The notes: generated from the sequence alone by a model not told the origin. A stretch of 64,000 bases of DNA from Gammaproteobacteria bacterium (GCA_947469285.1 CANIOW010000012.1:28295-92294), one strand, 5' to 3'. Shown: positions 19,953 through 28,668, numbered from the stretch's first letter. Numbers and translations are program-made.

Positions 19953-20450
19953 ATGACGCTCGAAGAACTGCTTGCCAAGTATGAAGTTGCCGAACTGCGC
20001 CTGGCCTACTCTGCGTACATTGACTGCGGCGACTTTGAGCGCCTGGCGAACCTGTTCACCGAAGACGCCGTCTGCGACTTCGGGCCGGAATACGGCCGCT
20101 GGGAAGGTCGCGCCACCATCCGCACCAACTATGAGGCGGCCATGAAACCGGTGGGCGGGCCATTCGATGCCCTGCACATCGTTACCAACCCCTTTGTGAC
20201 CTTAACCGGGCCGGACACGGCGCATGCCCGCTGGTATCTCATCGACTGCCTCACGCGGCAGGCACCGGTGACAGGCTTGTCCACCCGTGGTGGACACGGC
20301 AGCCCGTTTCTGTGGCTTGGCATGTATGAAGACCAGTGCGTGCGCCGTGATGGCGTCTGGCGCATTCAACACACCCAACTGCACTTTCTGTGGCCAGAGC
20401 GGCCGGGTGACCGCATCGAAGCCACGGCAGAGCGCCTGCGCGGGATGTAA
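19953..20450 (+). CDS. SnoaL-like (NTF2-fold) protein, partner of the preceding gene
   Basis: 165 residues with the same fold signature (VAELRLAYSAYIDCGDFERLANLFTEDA) as the upstream gene but low identity to it. An AAGGA ribosome site precedes the ATG. The pair is on the plus strand and ends one base before the convergent aguB gene, so a shared mRNA with the first SnoaL gene is likely. A third relative lies at 55823-56404. The function is unknown, and a link to polyamine breakdown is suggested only by location. Confidence 0.72.
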   Translation: MTLEELLAKYEVAELRLAYSAYIDCGDFERLANLFTEDAVCDFGPEYGRWEGRATIRTNYEAAMKPVGGPFDALHIVTNPFVTLTGPDTAHARWYLIDCLTRQAPVTGLSTRGGHGSPFLWLGMYEDQCVRRDGVWRIQHTQLHFLWPERPGDRIEATAERLRGM

Positions 20451-21329
20451 TCAGCGGCGAGTGTGGCCGTCGAGCGTGGTCAGCGGCGCGTACAGTTCCG
20501 GCCGCCGGTCGCGGAACACGCCCCAGTGGCGGCGATAATCGCCGACCGCATCGAGGTCAAAGGTGTGCAACAGCACCGCTTCGCCGTCTCGTGCGGCCAC
20601 CTGAACCAGCGCGCCGGTGTGGTCGGCAATGAAGCTTGAGCCGTAAAAGTTAAGGCTGTTTTGCTGCCCCTGTTCACGGCCCGTGCGGTTGCTAGCCACC
20701 AGTGGCAACAAGTTGGCCGCGGCATGGCCCTGCATGGCGCGGGTCCAATGGTCTTTGCTGTCGAGGCTGGCATCCTGCGGCTCGCTGCCAATCGCCGTGG
20801 GGTAGAGCAGCAGCTCTGCACCTTGTAGCGCCATCACCCGCGCCGCCTCGGGAAACCACTGATCCCAGCAGATGGCTGCCCCAACGACCCCGTACCGCGT
20901 ATTCCAGACCTTGAACCCCGTATCGCCCGGAGCAAAGTAGAATTTCTCGTGGTAGCCCGGGCTTTCCGGAATATGGGATTTCCGGTAATGGCCGAGCACT
21001 GCGCCATCGGCGTCTACCATCACCAGCGTGTTGTAGAGCAAGTTGCCGTCACGCTCGTAGACCGACACCGGCAGCACGACGGCAAGTTCCGCGGCTAAAC
21101 GGCGAAACAGTGCCACGGCCGGATTCTGCTCCAACGGCACGGCCAGCGACTGATACTCGTAGCGATGATCAACACAAAAATACGGCGTCTCAAATAGCTC
21201 TTGTACCAGCACCAGCTGGGCGCCTTGCGCAGCCGCCTGCCGAATCAGTCGTTCGGCCGTAGCGAGATTGGCTGCGCGGTCCCAGGAACAGGCCATTTGG
21301 GTAGCCGCCACAGTGAGCAAACGAGACAT
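20451..21329 (-). CDS. aguB: N-carbamoylputrescine amidase
   Basis: Nitrilase-superfamily hydrolase converting N-carbamoylputrescine to putrescine, CO2 and ammonia, the last step of the agmatine route. The Glu-Lys-Cys triad is clear: E44 in VQELFE, K117 in YRKSHIPE, C154 in AICWDQWFPE. YHEKFYFAPGDTGF is characteristic of the AguB subgroup. 292 residues from ATG 21329, preceded by GGAG; an upstream frame extension covers the intergenic gap. No agmatine deiminase gene is visible. It probably shares a transcript with the regulator gene 52 bases upstream. Confidence 0.9.
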   Translation of the reverse strand: MSRLLTVAATQMACSWDRAANLATAERLIRQAAAQGAQLVLVQELFETPYFCVDHRYEYQSLAVPLEQNPAVALFRRLAAELAVVLPVSVYERDGNLLYNTLVMVDADGAVLGHYRKSHIPESPGYHEKFYFAPGDTGFKVWNTRYGVVGAAICWDQWFPEAARVMALQGAELLLYPTAIGSEPQDASLDSKDHWTRAMQGHAAANLLPLVASNRTGREQGQQNSLNFYGSSFIADHTGALVQVAARDGEAVLLHTFDLDAVGDYRRHWGVFRDRRPELYAPLTTLDGHTRR

Positions 21330-21381
21330 CACAACTCCAAGGAGGCCGCCGATGGCAGCGAAAGTGGGGGACTGGGCCCGA

Positions 21382-21930
21382 CTAGAAAGTGGGCGGGGTG
21401 CTGGCGGAAATAATCTCACACTCTTCCCGCCCGGGATTACGAAAGCGGTGCGGCACGGAACTCGAGAAATAATAGGCATCGCCGGCATTTAGCACCCGAC
21501 TGGCAGCCCCTACCGTCAGCTCGACACAGCCGCGCACCACCACACCACCCTCCTCGCCCTTGTGGGTGATCATCTCTTCGCCGGTGTCGGACGCAGGCGC
21601 GTAGCGTTCATGCAAAATAGCCATCGCGCGCCCCGGTCGGCGTGCGGCCACTAGGCGCAGCGACACGCTGTCGCTACCCAGGTCGGTCAGCTCATCCCGA
21701 CCGAAAAAGACCTGCGGGGCCTGCGCCAGGTCGAGGGTAAAGAACTCCGCCAACGACATAGGAATGCCATCGAGCACTTTTTTCAGCGAACTGACGGACG
21801 GGCTCACCCGGTTTTGTTCAATCAGGGAAATCATCCCGTTGGTCACGCCGGCGCGTTTTGCCAGCTCGCGCTGTGACAAGCCGTACATTTGGCGCACAGC
21901 GCGCAAGTGCGCCCCGACATCCAGCGTCAT
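21382..21930 (-). CDS. PuuR/PauR-like transcriptional regulator (HTH plus cupin)
   Basis: 182-residue repressor type with an N-terminal lambda-repressor-like helix-turn-helix (about 9-63: LSQRELAKRAGVTNGMISLIEQ) and a C-terminal cupin (about 105-180: HKGEEGGVVVRG, YYFSSSVPHRFRN) that usually senses a small molecule. This layout is that of PuuR and PauR, regulators of putrescine catabolism. It starts at ATG 21930. It is divergent from the omega-transaminase gene, and a copy of the shared 17-bp motif lies between them, which makes it the best candidate regulator of the whole polyamine regulon here. Confidence 0.85.
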   Translation of the reverse strand: MTLDVGAHLRAVRQMYGLSQRELAKRAGVTNGMISLIEQNRVSPSVSSLKKVLDGIPMSLAEFFTLDLAQAPQVFFGRDELTDLGSDSVSLRLVAARRPGRAMAILHERYAPASDTGEEMITHKGEEGGVVVRGCVELTVGAASRVLNAGDAYYFSSSVPHRFRNPGREECEIISASTPPTF

Positions 21931-21978
21931 ATCCGCACCCCCGCAGGCTAATCCAGCAGGCCGGACCCCGGCCGCTGT

Positions 21979-21995
21979 TGAGGATTTTAAACATC
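21979..21995 (-). promoter_or_regulatory. Putative polyamine-regulator operator in the regulator-transaminase intergenic region
   Basis: Minus-strand reading TGTTTAAAATCCTCAAC, 49 bases upstream of the regulator start and 87 upstream of the transaminase start. It is nearly identical to the copy beside spuA. Position is compatible with autoregulation plus control of the divergent gene. Confidence 0.5.
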
Positions 21996-22081
21996 CAGGC
22001 CTTTTTTTGTCTACTTCTCGCACATTGTGTCGAATTTTCTTATCATTCACCCTCCACCGTCCCTTAACTTCAGGACCCGCC

Positions 22082-23425
22082 ATGAGCGTCAACCCCATTG
22101 CTGCTGCCCACCTCCCCCTGTCCCGCGAGGACATGGAGGCACTGTGGATGCCCTTTACCGCCAACCGGCAGTTCAAGAACAACCCCCGCCTGCTCACCAA
22201 GAGCCGCGGCATGCATTATTGGACGCAGGAGGGTCGCGAGATCCTCGACGGCGTCGCTGGTCTGTGGTGCGTCAACGCCGGCCATGGCCGGACCGAGATT
22301 AGCCAGGCCGTGGCCGAACAGATTGCCGAGATGGACTATGCGCCGCCCTTCCAGATGGGCCATCCACTCGCATTTCGCCTCGCCAACGAACTGATCAAGC
22401 TGGCCCCGGCTGGCATGACTCACGCGTTTTTCGTCAACTCCGGTAGCGAAGCGGTCGACACCGCCTTAAAGATCGCCTTGGCTTACCAGCGCATTCGTGG
22501 CGAAGGCACCCGCACCCGCCTGATCGGCCGTGAACGCGGCTACCACGGCGTTGGCTTTGGCGGCATCTCCGTCGGCGGCATGGTGAATAACCGCAAGGCC
22601 TTTGGCGTACAGCTGCCCGGCGTCGACCACCTGCCGCACACCTTCAACCTGTCGGAAAATGCCTTTAGCCGCGGCCTGCCGAAGTGGGGCGCACATCTGG
22701 CGGACGAACTCGACCGTTTGGTGGCCCTGCACGACGCCTCCAACATCGCCGCCGTGATTGTGGAGCCCATCGCTGGGTCCACCGGCGTGGTGCTACCGCC
22801 AGTCGGTTACCTACAGCGGCTGCGCGAAGCCTGTGACCGCCACGGCATTCTGCTGATTTTCGACGAGGTCATCACCGGCTTCGGGCGCACCGGTTCGCCA
22901 TTTGCTGCGCAGGAATTTGGGGTCGTGCCGGACATGATCGTTTGCGCGAAGGGGCTGACCAATGGCGCACTGCCCATGGGCGCCGTGATCGTCAAGCAGG
23001 GTATTTATGACGCCTTCATGCACGGACCCGAGGCTGCCATTGAACTGTTCCATGGCTATACCTATTCGGCGCATCCGGTGGCTTGCGCTGCGGGCCTGGC
23101 GACGCTCGACATCTACGCGCGCGAAGGCTTGCTGACCCGCGCCAAGGAACTGGCCAGCTACTGGGAGGACGCGGCACAACAACTCGCCGACCTGCCGGCG
23201 GTCATCGATGTGCGCACCTACGGCCTGATCGCCGGCATCGAACTGGCACCGCTGGCCGGCAAACCGGGGGCCAGAGCATTTGCCGCGTTCACTGAGTGCT
23301 TCGCTCGTGGTCAGTTGGTGCGCACCACCGGCGACATCATCGCCCTGTCGCCCCCGCTGATCATCGAAAAATCACATATCGACCAGCTGTTCGGCACGCT
23401 GCGTGAAGTACTGAAAACGGTCTGA
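22082..23425 (+). CDS. Omega-amino acid--pyruvate aminotransferase (BauA/OapT type)
   Basis: Class-III PLP aminotransferase, 447 residues, closest in character to beta-alanine:pyruvate/omega-amino acid transaminases. The catalytic lysine is K290 (CAKGLTNGALPMG), with D261 in FDEVITGFGRTG and NSGSEAVDTA for the phosphate. Beta-alanine or GABA produced from polyamines are the obvious substrates, given the adjacent PuuR-like regulator and aguB. It starts at ATG 22082 with AGGA upstream; the open frame continues across the promoter region and is ignored there. No semialdehyde dehydrogenase follows. Confidence 0.9.
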   Translation: MSVNPIAAAHLPLSREDMEALWMPFTANRQFKNNPRLLTKSRGMHYWTQEGREILDGVAGLWCVNAGHGRTEISQAVAEQIAEMDYAPPFQMGHPLAFRLANELIKLAPAGMTHAFFVNSGSEAVDTALKIALAYQRIRGEGTRTRLIGRERGYHGVGFGGISVGGMVNNRKAFGVQLPGVDHLPHTFNLSENAFSRGLPKWGAHLADELDRLVALHDASNIAAVIVEPIAGSTGVVLPPVGYLQRLREACDRHGILLIFDEVITGFGRTGSPFAAQEFGVVPDMIVCAKGLTNGALPMGAVIVKQGIYDAFMHGPEAAIELFHGYTYSAHPVACAAGLATLDIYAREGLLTRAKELASYWEDAAQQLADLPAVIDVRTYGLIAGIELAPLAGKPGARAFAAFTECFARGQLVRTTGDIIALSPPLIIEKSHIDQLFGTLREVLKTV

Positions 23426-23432
23426 CGCAAGC

Positions 23433-23456
23433 GGCGGAGAGGCCATCCTCTCCGCC
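23433..23456. terminator. Stem-loop terminator between convergent genes
   Basis: A perfect 10-bp stem (GGCGGAGAGG / CCTCTCCGCC) around a 4-base loop, 8 bases after the transaminase stop. The T-tract is short (ATTTC), so termination strength on either strand is uncertain. It probably serves both the transaminase and the convergent porin gene. Confidence 0.7.
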
Positions 23457-23481
23457 ATTTCCCGGCCCGTTGCCAGCCGGA

Positions 23482-24156
23482 TCAATCCTTCCAGGGGAAG
23501 GTAGTGACCAGCGACACGATCACGCGGTCTGCATAAGTATCCGAGAAGGCGTATTTCACGCTGGCCGTGAAGTGACCGACAGGCTTGGACACCGCGATGC
23601 CATAGTCCTCGTAAGCGCCACCGGCCGCCGTCCAATAATCGCCCCCGCTCTTGCCAGCATGCACGCTCAGCGCGAAGTCCTTGGGCAGCGGCTGCGTGTA
23701 GTTAGCCTCCAAGTAATACGCACTCAGGCCACTGCTACTAAAGTCGTCGGAGTAATAATACTTCGTGCCGAAATTCTTATAACCACCACCCACCGCCAGT
23801 TCGAAGTTATTCACGTGATCGCCGCCGGGATGATAGGTGTAATAGATGAACCCAGCGTTCCAAGTGAAGCCGTTGTCATAGGATTTGGTATAACCGCCAT
23901 ACACATCGGCCTCCACGTTGGAATCCGTTCCCGGCCCGAAATCGACGTTGGATGCCCAGGCACCTAAGGTGAAGCCTTCCCCAAAGGCGTAGTCTAGGCT
24001 GGCCTGCAGTGCCGGGTCTTCCGACGTCTGGGTGACGCCACGGAAATCGTAGTCACTGGTGAGCGTCACGGTGCTGCTCAGGTCACCGGCATGGCCGGTC
24101 GTGGTGCCCGCCACCAGTAGAACAGCCGTCAGCAGCGTTTTCAGCGTTGTCGTCAT
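23482..24156 (-). CDS. TorF-family putative outer-membrane porin
   Basis: 224-residue protein with a signal peptide (cleavage near GHA-GD, about residue 23) and a beta-barrel pattern rich in Y, G and alternating strands: SDYDFRGVTQTSEDPALQASLDYAF at the start is the hallmark of the TorF/gcw_chp family, and the C-terminus ends in aromatic-rich strands. The family sits in the outer membrane; substrates are largely unknown. A GGGGA ribosome site precedes the ATG. It is a single-gene unit sharing the terminator region with the transaminase gene. Confidence 0.8.
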   Translation of the reverse strand: MTTTLKTLLTAVLLVAGTTTGHAGDLSSTVTLTSDYDFRGVTQTSEDPALQASLDYAFGEGFTLGAWASNVDFGPGTDSNVEADVYGGYTKSYDNGFTWNAGFIYYTYHPGGDHVNNFELAVGGGYKNFGTKYYYSDDFSSSGLSAYYLEANYTQPLPKDFALSVHAGKSGGDYWTAAGGAYEDYGIAVSKPVGHFTASVKYAFSDTYADRVIVSLVTTFPWKD

Positions 24157-24562
24157 CGAAGATCCCCTTTATCCGGCCTGTTGCCGGCGTTTGCCTGGCC
24201 ATGCAGCCCTCCTGCATGCCTGCTTACTGCAATGCACTAGGCGTGCCAACCCAGGCCCCCCACGCTGAATACCGCGCCAATGGCGGATTCATTCCGGAAA
24301 TAACGGGCACAGCCACACTTTTCACGGACCCGGAGCCCGAGAGGAACAACGCTGGCCGGGTAGCGCGCCCACCGACAGCACCATCGTGGGGCGAGGTGGA
24401 GCGAGGCGCGCACTCGCGCAGCGCAGCGCTAAGCCGTTGGCACTGGGGGTAAAACCCCGTTTTCACCCAGTGCTGTCTGAGTTTGCGCACTGCTCCACGG
24501 TTTGCGTCACCCCCCCCCCCTACACTGGCGGTGATGCAATCGATGAGACTCGGAGCCGACCC
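24157..24562. other. 406-base gene-free divergent promoter region
   Basis: No credible gene here. It holds a long hairpin (24440-24473) and, further on, a run of eleven C residues (24510-24520) directly followed by TACACT, a possible -10 box, 37 bases before the outer-membrane gene start. The open frame reading through from 24386 lacks a ribosome site and homology. Confidence 0.6.
24440..24473. promoter_or_regulatory. Long imperfect hairpin with GGGGTAAAACCCC core
   Basis: Outer arms GCACTGGG and CCCAGTGC pair perfectly; inside, GGTAAAAC pairs with GTTTT-C-ACC, giving about 15 paired bases with one bulge. The GGGT-AAA-CCC core followed by GTTTTC resembles the dyads upstream of the NarL-type regulator gene near 38.8 kb. 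It is either an operator or a transcript structure for the kinase-containing operon that follows. Confidence 0.45.
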
Positions 24563-25795
24563 ATGCCCTTATTTCCCAGCGTCCTCAAACGCCCATTCCG
24601 ACCACTGATCTGGCAGGCGACCTTGCTGGGGATACTGGCGCCCGCCGCGTACGCAAGCACGACGCCCACCGACGCCGCCCCTGCTGCGCATGCGGCCCAC
24701 ACGGCCCACACGGCGCAGGCGACCGTACCGACCAGCACTGCCAGCGAACCCTTGCCGGCGGCCACCGCCCTGCCGCATAGCCACAGCCATGTTTCCTCAG
24801 GACTGAACCTGGTGGGCTTCCTGACGGCGGCCTACTCTCGTGACGGCTCAGGCACGGCTCAGTATTTAGGTGGCAAGGAAGGTCATCTCGAAGGTGCTTT
24901 GCTCGTGACCTATGGACAAGGCCCGTTTCGTTTCCTGAGTGAAGCGGTACTCACCACGAAAGAACAAGAGATCGAGCGACTGCAAGTGGGCATCGAAGCG
25001 CGCCCCGGCACCATGGTGTGGCTAGGCCGGGTCCACCAGCCCAGCAGTTACTGGAACACCGAATTTCACCACGGCCAGTATCTGCAAAACAGCATCACCC
25101 GCCCCGCCATCGAGGCCTGGGAGGACGACGGCGGCATTCTCACCCAACATGTCGCCGGCCTGCTGTTTGAAACCGAACACAGCCTACACAACGGCAGCAC
25201 CGTGCGCCTAGCGACCAGCGCCGGACTAGCGCCCGCGATCGAGCATGGGACGTTGCAACCCTTTAGCGTGACCGGCAGCCCTAATGGCCTGCGCCGCGCC
25301 GCGTTCGCCCTGCGTCTGGATTTCCTACCGGATGGTATCGGCGAACAAGCCTTCGGCTTGATGAGCGGCTTCAGCGGCCTCAAAGCACGCAATGCCGGCC
25401 TGACTGACCTCGATCATATCGACCAGACTACCTTTGGTGTCTACGGCGACGTGCATGTGGGTGAAACCCGTTGGTTGGCGTCGGTCTATCGCATTCGCAA
25501 TCGCTTTGACTATGGCCAACGTCTGGTCTCCGAACATGCTACCTCGTGGTTTCTGCATGGCGAATGGCGCCTCAATGAACAATGGATGACCTACGCCCGA
25601 CATGAGTCCACATTGGGCACCCGCGGGAGCGCCTATTTCCAGCTATATCCCGGCTTTATCAGCGAGCGCAGCATCGTCGGCGCACGCCGCGAACTCGGCA
25701 CCCATCAAGCCCTGAGTGTAGAAGCCGGTGGTGCACGCGCCAACGAACACCGTTTCACCGAGCTAAGACTCCAATGGAGCGCGCTGTTTCATTGA
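24563..25795 (+). CDS. Predicted outer-membrane beta-barrel protein with His-rich N-terminus
   Basis: 410 residues; signal peptide ending about AYA-ST (residue 30), then an Ala/His/Thr-rich linker with several H (AHAAHTAHT, LPHSHSHVS, about 40-76), then a region of alternating amphipathic strands ending LRLQWSALFH. I do not recognise a characterised family, and it may be a porin-like barrel. The His cluster could bind a metal or haem. It is the first gene of a four-gene unit with a PstS-like protein, a histidine kinase and a response regulator, so it may be the input or target of that system. ATG 24563 has CGGAG upstream. Confidence 0.65.
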   Translation: MPLFPSVLKRPFRPLIWQATLLGILAPAAYASTTPTDAAPAAHAAHTAHTAQATVPTSTASEPLPAATALPHSHSHVSSGLNLVGFLTAAYSRDGSGTAQYLGGKEGHLEGALLVTYGQGPFRFLSEAVLTTKEQEIERLQVGIEARPGTMVWLGRVHQPSSYWNTEFHHGQYLQNSITRPAIEAWEDDGGILTQHVAGLLFETEHSLHNGSTVRLATSAGLAPAIEHGTLQPFSVTGSPNGLRRAAFALRLDFLPDGIGEQAFGLMSGFSGLKARNAGLTDLDHIDQTTFGVYGDVHVGETRWLASVYRIRNRFDYGQRLVSEHATSWFLHGEWRLNEQWMTYARHESTLGTRGSAYFQLYPGFISERSIVGARRELGTHQALSVEAGGARANEHRFTELRLQWSALFH

Positions 25796-26226
25796 TGCGG
25801 CGCCTCCTCGCACCTCTGCTGCTGTTCCTGCTAGCGGTCGGGCCCACCCAGGCGCGAGATCTCGTGCTCGTCGTGCGTACCGATAGTCCCGTCATCGAGA
25901 TGGACTCGCTGACCGTACGCAAGCTCTTCATGGGGTTCGCCGTGGCGGCGAACACCCACTCTTTACATGCCTTGCGTCAGGAAGGCGATGTCAACCTCGA
26001 CCGAGCGTTCCTGCAAGCTGTAGTCGGCATGTCCGAAGACCAATACGGCCGCCGACTACTACGTATGGCGATCAAACAAGGCCGGGAACCGCCCCGCACA
26101 GTGACGTCTACTGCCGAAATGCTGCTCGCACTACATGAAGATCCACTGGCCATCGGCTGCATGTGGGCAGACCAAATCCTTGGAAACGCCGACGTGCGTG
26201 TCGTGAGACTCCTATGGCGCGACTAA
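25795..26226 (+). CDS. PstS-like periplasmic protein (small phosphate-binding-protein-like domain)
   Basis: 143 residues, with a signal peptide (MRRLLAPLLLFLLAVG, cleavage near TQA-RD) and a short domain resembling half of a PstS/periplasmic-binding fold: VVRTDSPVIEMDSLTVRKLFMGF and a C-terminal IGCMWADQI. In this group the IxxLFxG-type segment follows the first strand. The ATG at 25795 overlaps the upstream TGA; an in-frame ATG at 25774 is possible but lies deeper in the upstream gene. It is translationally coupled on both sides, so it likely senses a ligand for the kinase encoded next. The ligand is unknown. Confidence 0.65.
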   Translation: MRRLLAPLLLFLLAVGPTQARDLVLVVRTDSPVIEMDSLTVRKLFMGFAVAANTHSLHALRQEGDVNLDRAFLQAVVGMSEDQYGRRLLRMAIKQGREPPRTVTSTAEMLLALHEDPLAIGCMWADQILGNADVRVVRLLWRD

Positions 26227-27704
26227 CTGAAACCTTGGGTGGGCGCGTACTGCTAGGCGTACTAGTAGCGCACTTCCTGCTGCTGCCGCCGCTGTTTTTC
26301 AGCCTTCAGCGCATCGTCAATGGCAGCCACTCCGAAATCTTCATCAACGAAGTGCGCGCCTATTCACGCTTCATCGGCGACGAACTAGAGCGTGATGGCA
26401 CCACCATGTCCACCGACCGGAAACTTTCGCTGCTGGATAGCGTCGTGCTGTCTGGTCATGCCATGTACGCAGAACTGGAAATCGACGGAAACCACTTACG
26501 TAGCCGGGCGAATGACGACGGCAATGCGGTGTTCCCGGGGCAAGATTTCACGCTAAATTCCGGTGGCGATGAGGTTTACTACCTTGCCCTGCCGGTAGAA
26601 CTCGGAGCGACGAGCGGCATGCTGCGACTTGGCTTTGATGAACGTTCCGTGCTGGATGAATCCAATCGAGCCAAGACCCGCATCTGGTACGTTCTTGCCG
26701 CTTATTTATTATTCTCCACCATCGGCGCTATCTTTACTATTCGCTGGCTGACGCGCCCTCTTGGCGAACTGCGTGAAGCATCACGCGCCGTCGCGGGCGG
26801 CGCCTATGAAACCCCCTTATCCACCACCAGCACCTTGCACGAGGTGCAGGGACTGGCAGAGGACCTCGAGTTCATGCGTGACCGTCTTGCGGCTGCGAAT
26901 GTCCAGCTTAAGCGTGAGATTCGTGAACGCGAAGCCAGTGATCAGGGACGCGTAAAGCTCGAGCAACAACTACGCCAACAGCAGAAACTGCGCGAACTGG
27001 GCACCCTCGCTGGCGGCATCGCTCACGAGTTCAATAACGTCTTAGTACCCATCCTGCTCTACACCGAATCGGCGATCGACGAACTGCCTGAAAGCAGCCC
27101 GATCCGCGAAGACCTGCAGGCCGCCTTGCTGGCGGCCCAGCGCGCACGCGCAGTGGTACGACAGATCTTACTGTTTGCACGCCACATGGATGATGGTGAG
27201 CGGACCACCTTGGATTTGAGCGGCGCCGTGAAAGAAACAGTCGGCCTATTGCGCGCACTCATGCCCGCCCAATTGATGCTCATCGAGGATTACGCCACTG
27301 AACGCCTCGAGATCAACGCCAACGCTGCGTTGCTGGGGCAGGTGGTCATGAATCTTTGTACCAATGCACGCCAGGCAATGCGCGAGAAAGGCGGCACCCT
27401 CACGCTGCGTACTTGGAGCGAAATTGGGCCGAACGACCTACCAAAGGGCTGTTTATCGGTCAGCGACGAAGGCCACGGCATGAGCCCTGAGGTGATAGCA
27501 CGCATTTTTGAGCCGTTTTTCACCACGCGCGAGGTAGGTGAAGGTACCGGCCTTGGCCTCCCCGTGGTGCACGGCATCGTCGAGTCATTACGCGGTACCA
27601 TAGTCGTGGAAAGCACGCTTGGAGTCGGCAGTACCTTCACGATGCGCTGGCCATTGGTGGCCACTAACAGCGTAGATACACAGGCCCTAGGAGCCAGTTC
27701 ATGA
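26214..27704 (+). CDS. Membrane sensor histidine kinase
   Basis: 496 residues. Membrane helices at about 12-35 and 160-182 enclose a periplasmic sensor region; a HAMP domain follows (TRPLGELREASRAVAGG), then a coiled coil. The phospho-acceptor histidine lies in LAGGIAHEFNNVL. The ATPase domain shows N-box NLCTNARQAM, G1 VSDEGHGM and G2 GEGTGLGLPVVHG. Start ATG 26214 (MARLTETLGG) overlaps the previous gene by 13 bases. It overlaps the response-regulator gene by 4 bases, so the two are a cognate pair. Confidence 0.88.
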   Translation: MARLTETLGGRVLLGVLVAHFLLLPPLFFSLQRIVNGSHSEIFINEVRAYSRFIGDELERDGTTMSTDRKLSLLDSVVLSGHAMYAELEIDGNHLRSRANDDGNAVFPGQDFTLNSGGDEVYYLALPVELGATSGMLRLGFDERSVLDESNRAKTRIWYVLAAYLLFSTIGAIFTIRWLTRPLGELREASRAVAGGAYETPLSTTSTLHEVQGLAEDLEFMRDRLAAANVQLKREIREREASDQGRVKLEQQLRQQQKLRELGTLAGGIAHEFNNVLVPILLYTESAIDELPESSPIREDLQAALLAAQRARAVVRQILLFARHMDDGERTTLDLSGAVKETVGLLRALMPAQLMLIEDYATERLEINANAALLGQVVMNLCTNARQAMREKGGTLTLRTWSEIGPNDLPKGCLSVSDEGHGMSPEVIARIFEPFFTTREVGEGTGLGLPVVHGIVESLRGTIVVESTLGVGSTFTMRWPLVATNSVDTQALGASS

Positions 27705-28105
27705 GTCGCATTCTGATTATTGACGATGAACCAAGCGTCCGCCGCGCGTTGCGTCGAGTGCTGGAGAAATTCGGCCATGAAGTGGACGAGGCGGGCGATG
27801 GCGCAGCAGGCGCCATTCTCTGCGCGAGTGTGCACCCAGATTTGGTTATCACTGACGTGATCATGCCAAAGATGAATGGTATTGATGCCACCAAACTCAT
27901 TCGCGAATCAAACCCGAACGTCCGCATTTTAGCCATCTCGGGCGGTGGCAATTTCGAAGAACAATCCTACAAACCAGAAGCGATCACCACCAGCGCCTAC
28001 TTGGCAGCCGCGGAACGCGCTGGCGCAGACAGCGTCATGACCAAACCGTTTGATCGAGCGGAATTGATGGAACGCGTCGACGCATTACTGGCACTCAAGC
28101 GTTAA
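27701..28105 (+). CDS. Single-domain response regulator
   Basis: 134 residues, receiver domain only: acidic pocket IDDEP, phospho-acceptor aspartate in VITDVIMPKMNG and conserved lysine in MTKPFD. The loop between SGGG and the lysine strand is longer than usual by about 15 residues. There is no output domain, so it must act by protein interaction or in a phosphorelay. It is coupled to the kinase by ATGA and is the last gene before the convergent secretion cluster. Confidence 0.88.
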   Translation: MSRILIIDDEPSVRRALRRVLEKFGHEVDEAGDGAAGAILCASVHPDLVITDVIMPKMNGIDATKLIRESNPNVRILAISGGGNFEEQSYKPEAITTSAYLAAAERAGADSVMTKPFDRAELMERVDALLALKR

Positions 28106-28111
28106 ACCGCG

Positions 28112-28666
28112 TCAGGGATGCGACGCACCCGGCAGTTTGAAGGTCACGCTTGACCCCACACCACCTGGCAACGGGCTACCGGCAGCAGGCTTTCGCTGAC
28201 CGGCTGCCACCGGCACCGGCACGTACACAAACCGCCAATCACAGTAACAACCGGCATTCGCAAATGCACGGTCCTGCTCCGTAAAGCCTTGCTGCTTCAT
28301 CGGAACGCCCGTGGAGCGACTGGCCACGCCTAGCAACTCACCATCCACGCCACGAATCATCTGCCACTCACCGCCGGTCATGGGATCAAGGTAGGCCCGC
28401 CGCAGGTGCCGCACCAGCAACGGTCCACGGCGATCCTCGACTAGATCCTCTAGAGTGCGTGGAAATATTTTAATTCCTGCGGGGCCAGCCTGTTGATAGT
28501 GCGCGATGGCCCGGCGGATCTCGCCACCCGTCCACAGCAATTGCTGCTCACGGTCGCGTTTTTTACTCACTGACCAGAGGGTACCAGCCGCGCCCAGCGC
28601 CAGCCCAATGACGACGAGGGCAAACAACAGCCCTAAATAGGTAAAGCCGCGCGTTAATCCCCGCAA
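28112..28666 (-). CDS. Pseudopilin-like protein, last gene of the secretion cluster
   Basis: 184 residues with a type IV pilin-like N-terminus: short basic leader, then GFTYLGLLFALVVIGLALG as hydrophobic helix. The residue at +5 of the mature helix is not the canonical glutamate (leucine region), which is a feature of minor pseudopilins. The body ends with a proline-rich tail. The likely start is TTG 28666, two bases after the preceding stop; no ATG fits. It probably caps or initiates the pseudopilus. Confidence 0.72.
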   Translation of the reverse strand: MRGLTRGFTYLGLLFALVVIGLALGAAGTLWSVSKKRDREQQLLWTGGEIRRAIAHYQQAGPAGIKIFPRTLEDLVEDRRGPLLVRHLRRAYLDPMTGGEWQMIRGVDGELLGVASRSTGVPMKQQGFTEQDRAFANAGCYCDWRFVYVPVPVAAGQRKPAAGSPLPGGVGSSVTFKLPGASHP

Positions 28667-28668
28667 CT

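Noticed and set aside
21339..21488. Extension of aguB to an upstream start
   Set aside because: The nitrilase fold starts at MSRLLTVAATQ, and GGAG precedes the ATG at 21329.
24386..24562. N-terminal extension of the outer-membrane gene
   Set aside because: It crosses the hairpin and C-tract, has no ribosome site, and the ATG at 24563 begins a proper signal peptide.
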